A stretch of DNA of 64,000 bases. It comes from Streptomyces hygroscopicus. Lineage in GTDB: Bacteria; Actinomycetota; Actinomycetes; Streptomycetales; Streptomycetaceae. The position numbers and the translations under genes are program-made. The notes beneath the pieces are model-generated. The model saw only the letters and a program-made list of their open reading frames with translations. It was not told the DNA's origin and did no database searches. Location: NCBI RefSeq assembly GCF_026168105.1, contig NZ_LBMW01000013.1, positions 1 through 64,000 on the forward strand, in the 5' to 3' direction. This document shows, piece by piece, positions 61,787 through 64,000 of this stretch (position 1 is the stretch's first letter; each line of letters begins with the position of its first letter).

Positions 61787-62575
61787 ATGACATCGGCCGT
61801 GACCATCCCCAGGCACGGGGGTACTGGAGGGCGTACGGCCGTCGCCGCGCGGGCGCGCCAGGTCGTCAAGGCGTACGGGGCCGGGGAGACCCGGGTCGTC
61901 GCCCTGGACCATGTCGATGTGGACATCGCCCGCGGCCAGTTCACCGCGATCATGGGCCCCTCGGGGTCCGGCAAGTCCACCCTGATGCACTGCCTGGCCG
62001 GGCTCGACACGGTGACGAGCGGTCAGATCTTCCTCGACGAAACCGAGATCACCGGCCTGAAGGACAAGAAGCTCACCCAGCTGCGCCGGGACCGGATCGG
62101 CTTCATCTTCCAGGCGTTCAACCTCCTGCCGACGCTCAACGCGATCGAGAACATCACGCTGCCCATGGACATAGCGGGCCGCAAGCCCGACCGCGCCTGG
62201 CTGGAGCGGGTCGTGGAGACGGTCGGCCTGGCCGGCCGGCTCAAGCACCGGCCCAACCAGCTCTCCGGCGGCCAGCAGCAGCGCGTGGCGGTGGCCCGCG
62301 CCCTGGCCGCCCGTCCCGAGATCATCTTCGGTGACGAGCCGACCGGAAACCTCGACTCGCGGGCCGGCGCCGAGGTGCTGGGCTTCCTGCGCCGCTCGGT
62401 CGACGAGCTCGGCCAGACCATCGTGATGGTCACGCACGACCCGGTCGCCGCCTCGTACGCCGACCGCGTGCTGTACCTGGCCGACGGCCGGATCGTCGAC
62501 GAGATGCGCCAGCCCACCGCGGAGCAGGTCCTGGACCGTATGAAGGACTTCGACGCCCGGGGGCGCACGTCATGA
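61787..62575 (+). CDS. ABC transporter ATP-binding protein, MacB/LolD-like
   Basis: A 262-residue ATPase. Walker A is GPSGSGKST, the Q loop FQAFNLLPTL, the signature LSGGQQQR, Walker B IIFGDEPTGNLD, and the H loop VTHD. The extended text GLDTVTSGQIFLDETEITGLKDKKLTQLRRDRIGFIFQ marks the MacB/LolD/FtsE branch that powers mechanotransmission permeases. ATG 61787 has AGGAG 7 bases upstream. The stop overlaps the permease start as ATGA. Confidence 0.93.
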   Translation: MTSAVTIPRHGGTGGRTAVAARARQVVKAYGAGETRVVALDHVDVDIARGQFTAIMGPSGSGKSTLMHCLAGLDTVTSGQIFLDETEITGLKDKKLTQLRRDRIGFIFQAFNLLPTLNAIENITLPMDIAGRKPDRAWLERVVETVGLAGRLKHRPNQLSGGQQQRVAVARALAARPEIIFGDEPTGNLDSRAGAEVLGFLRRSVDELGQTIVMVTHDPVAASYADRVLYLADGRIVDEMRQPTAEQVLDRMKDFDARGRTS

Positions 62576-64000
62576 CCGTCCTGAGGACCTCGCTGCGCAA
62601 CTTCTTCGCGCACAAGGGACGTATGGCGCTGTCCGCCATCGCGGTCCTGCTGTCGGTGGCCTTCGTCTGCGGCACCCTTGTCTTCACCGACACGATGAAC
62701 ACGACGTTCGACAAGCTCTTCGCGGCGACCGCCTCCGACGTGACGGTCACGCCGGGGACCGCCAAGAGCGACGACGGGAACCCGCAGAGCGGCAAGCCCG
62801 AATCGATTCCGGCCTCCGTGCTGGAGCGGGCGCGTACGGTCGCGGGCGTCAAGTCCGCCGAGGGCGGGGTCAGTTCGATGAACGTGACCGTCGTCAACGG
62901 CCGTAACGAGAACATGGGGTCGTCCACCGGCGCGCCCACCATCGCGGGCAACTGGACGAAGAACGACCTGCGGTCCATGGAGATCAGCCAGGGGCATGCG
63001 CCGAGCGGCCCGGCCGAGACGATGGTCGACAAGGACACCGCCGACAAGCACCACCTGCGGCTCGGCGACGAACTGCGCACCATCGCGGTCACCGGCGACT
63101 TCAAGGCGCGGATCGTCGGCATCGCCACCTTCAAGGTGACCAACCCGGGTGCCGCCGTCGTCTACTTCGACACCGCGACCGCCCAGCGCGAACTGCTCGG
63201 CGCCACCGGCCGGTTCACCCACCTCAACATCACGGCGGCAGCCGGCGTCAGTGACGAGCAGCTCAAGGGGAACGTCACACGGGCGCTCGCCGGCACGGGC
63301 TCCTTCAAGATCCAGACCCAGAAGGAGCACGCCGACGAGAACCGCAAGAGCGTGGGCGCGTTCATGAACGTCATCAAGTACGCCATGCTCGGCTTCGCCG
63401 GTATCGCGTTCCTGGTGGGCATCTTCCTGATCATCAACACCTTCTCGATGCTGGTCGCCCAGCGCACCCGCGAGATCGGTCTGATGCGGGCGATCGGCTC
63501 GTCCCGCAAGCAGGTCAACCGGTCGGTACTGGTCGAGGCCCTGCTGCTGGGCTTCTTCGGCTCGGTGCTCGGGGTGGGCGCAGGCGTCGGCATCGCGGTC
63601 GGCCTGATGAAGCTCATGTCGTCCCTGGGCATGGACCTCTCCACCCGCGATCTGACGGTCAAGGCGACGACCCCGGTGGCCGGCGTGCTCCTGGGTGTCG
63701 TGGTGACGGTCCTCGCCGCCTACCTGCCGGCACGTCGCGCCGGCAAGGTCTCCCCGATGGCCGCGCTGCGCGACGCGGGCACCCCCGCCGACGGCAAGGC
63801 GGGTCTTGTGCGGGGAATCATCGGCCTGGTGCTCACGGCCGCCGGCGGCCTCGCGCTCTACGCGGCGGCGACGGTGAAGAAGGCCAGCGACGGTTCGCTG
63901 GTGCTCGGCGTGGGAGTCGTCCTGACCCTGGTCGGCTTCGTGGTGGTCGGCCCCCTGCTCGCGGGGGGCGTGGTCCGGGCGATCAGCGTGGTGCTGCTGC
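62572..64000 (+). CDS. FtsX/MacB-type ABC permease, cut by the window end
   Basis: The first 476 codons of a large permease. It begins VLRTSLRNFFAHKGRMALSAIAVLLSVAFVCGTLVFTDTM, with the first membrane helix, followed by a MacB_PCD periplasmic-core domain of about 230 residues. An FtsX core then has three helices (AMLGFAGIAFLVGIFLIINTFSMLVAQRTREIGLMRAIGSS). A further helix pair starts near the end, implying the usual duplicated form of over 800 residues. ATG 62572 overlaps the ATPase stop. Exported substrates of this class include lipoproteins, peptides and drugs; none can be chosen. Confidence 0.93.
   Translation, partial: MTVLRTSLRNFFAHKGRMALSAIAVLLSVAFVCGTLVFTDTMNTTFDKLFAATASDVTVTPGTAKSDDGNPQSGKPESIPASVLERARTVAGVKSAEGGVSSMNVTVVNGRNENMGSSTGAPTIAGNWTKNDLRSMEISQGHAPSGPAETMVDKDTADKHHLRLGDELRTIAVTGDFKARIVGIATFKVTNPGAAVVYFDTATAQRELLGATGRFTHLNITAAAGVSDEQLKGNVTRALAGTGSFKIQTQKEHADENRKSVGAFMNVIKYAMLGFAGIAFLVGIFLIINTFSMLVAQRTREIGLMRAIGSSRKQVNRSVLVEALLLGFFGSVLGVGAGVGIAVGLMKLMSSLGMDLSTRDLTVKATTPVAGVLLGVVVTVLAAYLPARRAGKVSPMAALRDAGTPADGKAGLVRGIIGLVLTAAGGLALYAAATVKKASDGSLVLGVGVVLTLVGFVVVGPLLAGGVVRAISVVLL

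Overview
The window is high-GC actinomycete chromosome, almost certainly Streptomyces. Third positions are strongly G/C, GTG starts are common, and the order ppc, desaturase/TetR, tam/tamR, galK-galE-galT, a tandem pair of propeller proteins, ABC-F, ispE, rsmA, rpfB, tatD, rsmI, pmt and tandem penicillin-binding proteins is, as far as I recall, that of the conserved Streptomyces core (the part numbered about SCO3110 to SCO3160 in S. coelicolor). Coordinates and functions come from reading translations and motifs only; no database search was run.

Region 1 (1-7.5 kb) looks accessory. It holds a DUF1876 protein, a beta-hydroxyacid dehydrogenase, a broken pentapeptide-repeat gene, a translationally coupled FAD oxidoreductase/HEAT-repeat pair, an IS256-type transposase remnant, a stand-alone flavin monooxygenase resembling the N-terminal half of salicylyl-CoA 5-hydroxylase, a secreted Gly/His-rich repeat protein and a TetR regulator. 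Region 2 (7.5-25.2 kb) is envelope and housekeeping: two tandem penicillin-binding proteins, a trypsin-like protease with an FG-GAP tail, a GH3 lipoprotein, protein mannosyltransferase, RsmI, a zinc-ribbon protein, TatD, RpfB, RsmA, IspE and an ABC-F ATPase.

Region 3 (25.4-43.7 kb) holds two paralogous membrane-anchored beta-propeller proteins, two LuxR-type response regulators (one without the phosphoacceptor Asp), a sodium/solute symporter divergent from a galTEK operon, tamR/tam with tandem operators, a VOC protein, a truncated Uma2 gene, a TetR/acyl-CoA desaturase operon with a double palindromic operator, and phosphoenolpyruvate carboxylase. Region 4 (43.8-49.4 kb) is the minus-strand operon glmU-prs-rplY-pth-membrane protein, then a tRNA-Gln gene and an HTH protein with a LAGLIDADG-like C-terminal half.

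Region 5 (49.6-57.4 kb) is the most unusual part. After an orphan histidine kinase comes a divergent locus built from polymorphic-toxin parts: SUKH-3 and a YwqJ-type deaminase on the minus strand; on the plus strand a WHH-nuclease/SUKH-1 fusion and a 963-residue protein with a YrhB-like head, a long Pro/Gly linker bearing repeated T-x-hydrophobic motifs, a CxxxxxxC deaminase-like domain and a SUKH-4-like end. None of the four has a signal peptide or membrane segment, so toxin and immunity modules appear to work together inside the cell.

Region 6 (57.4-64 kb) carries an acetate/pyruvate-type symporter with its DUF485 partner, a DHA2-type drug exporter, a roughly 500-bp regulatory intergenic region with a perfect 14-bp inverted repeat, and a MacB-like ABC ATPase with a permease cut by the window end.
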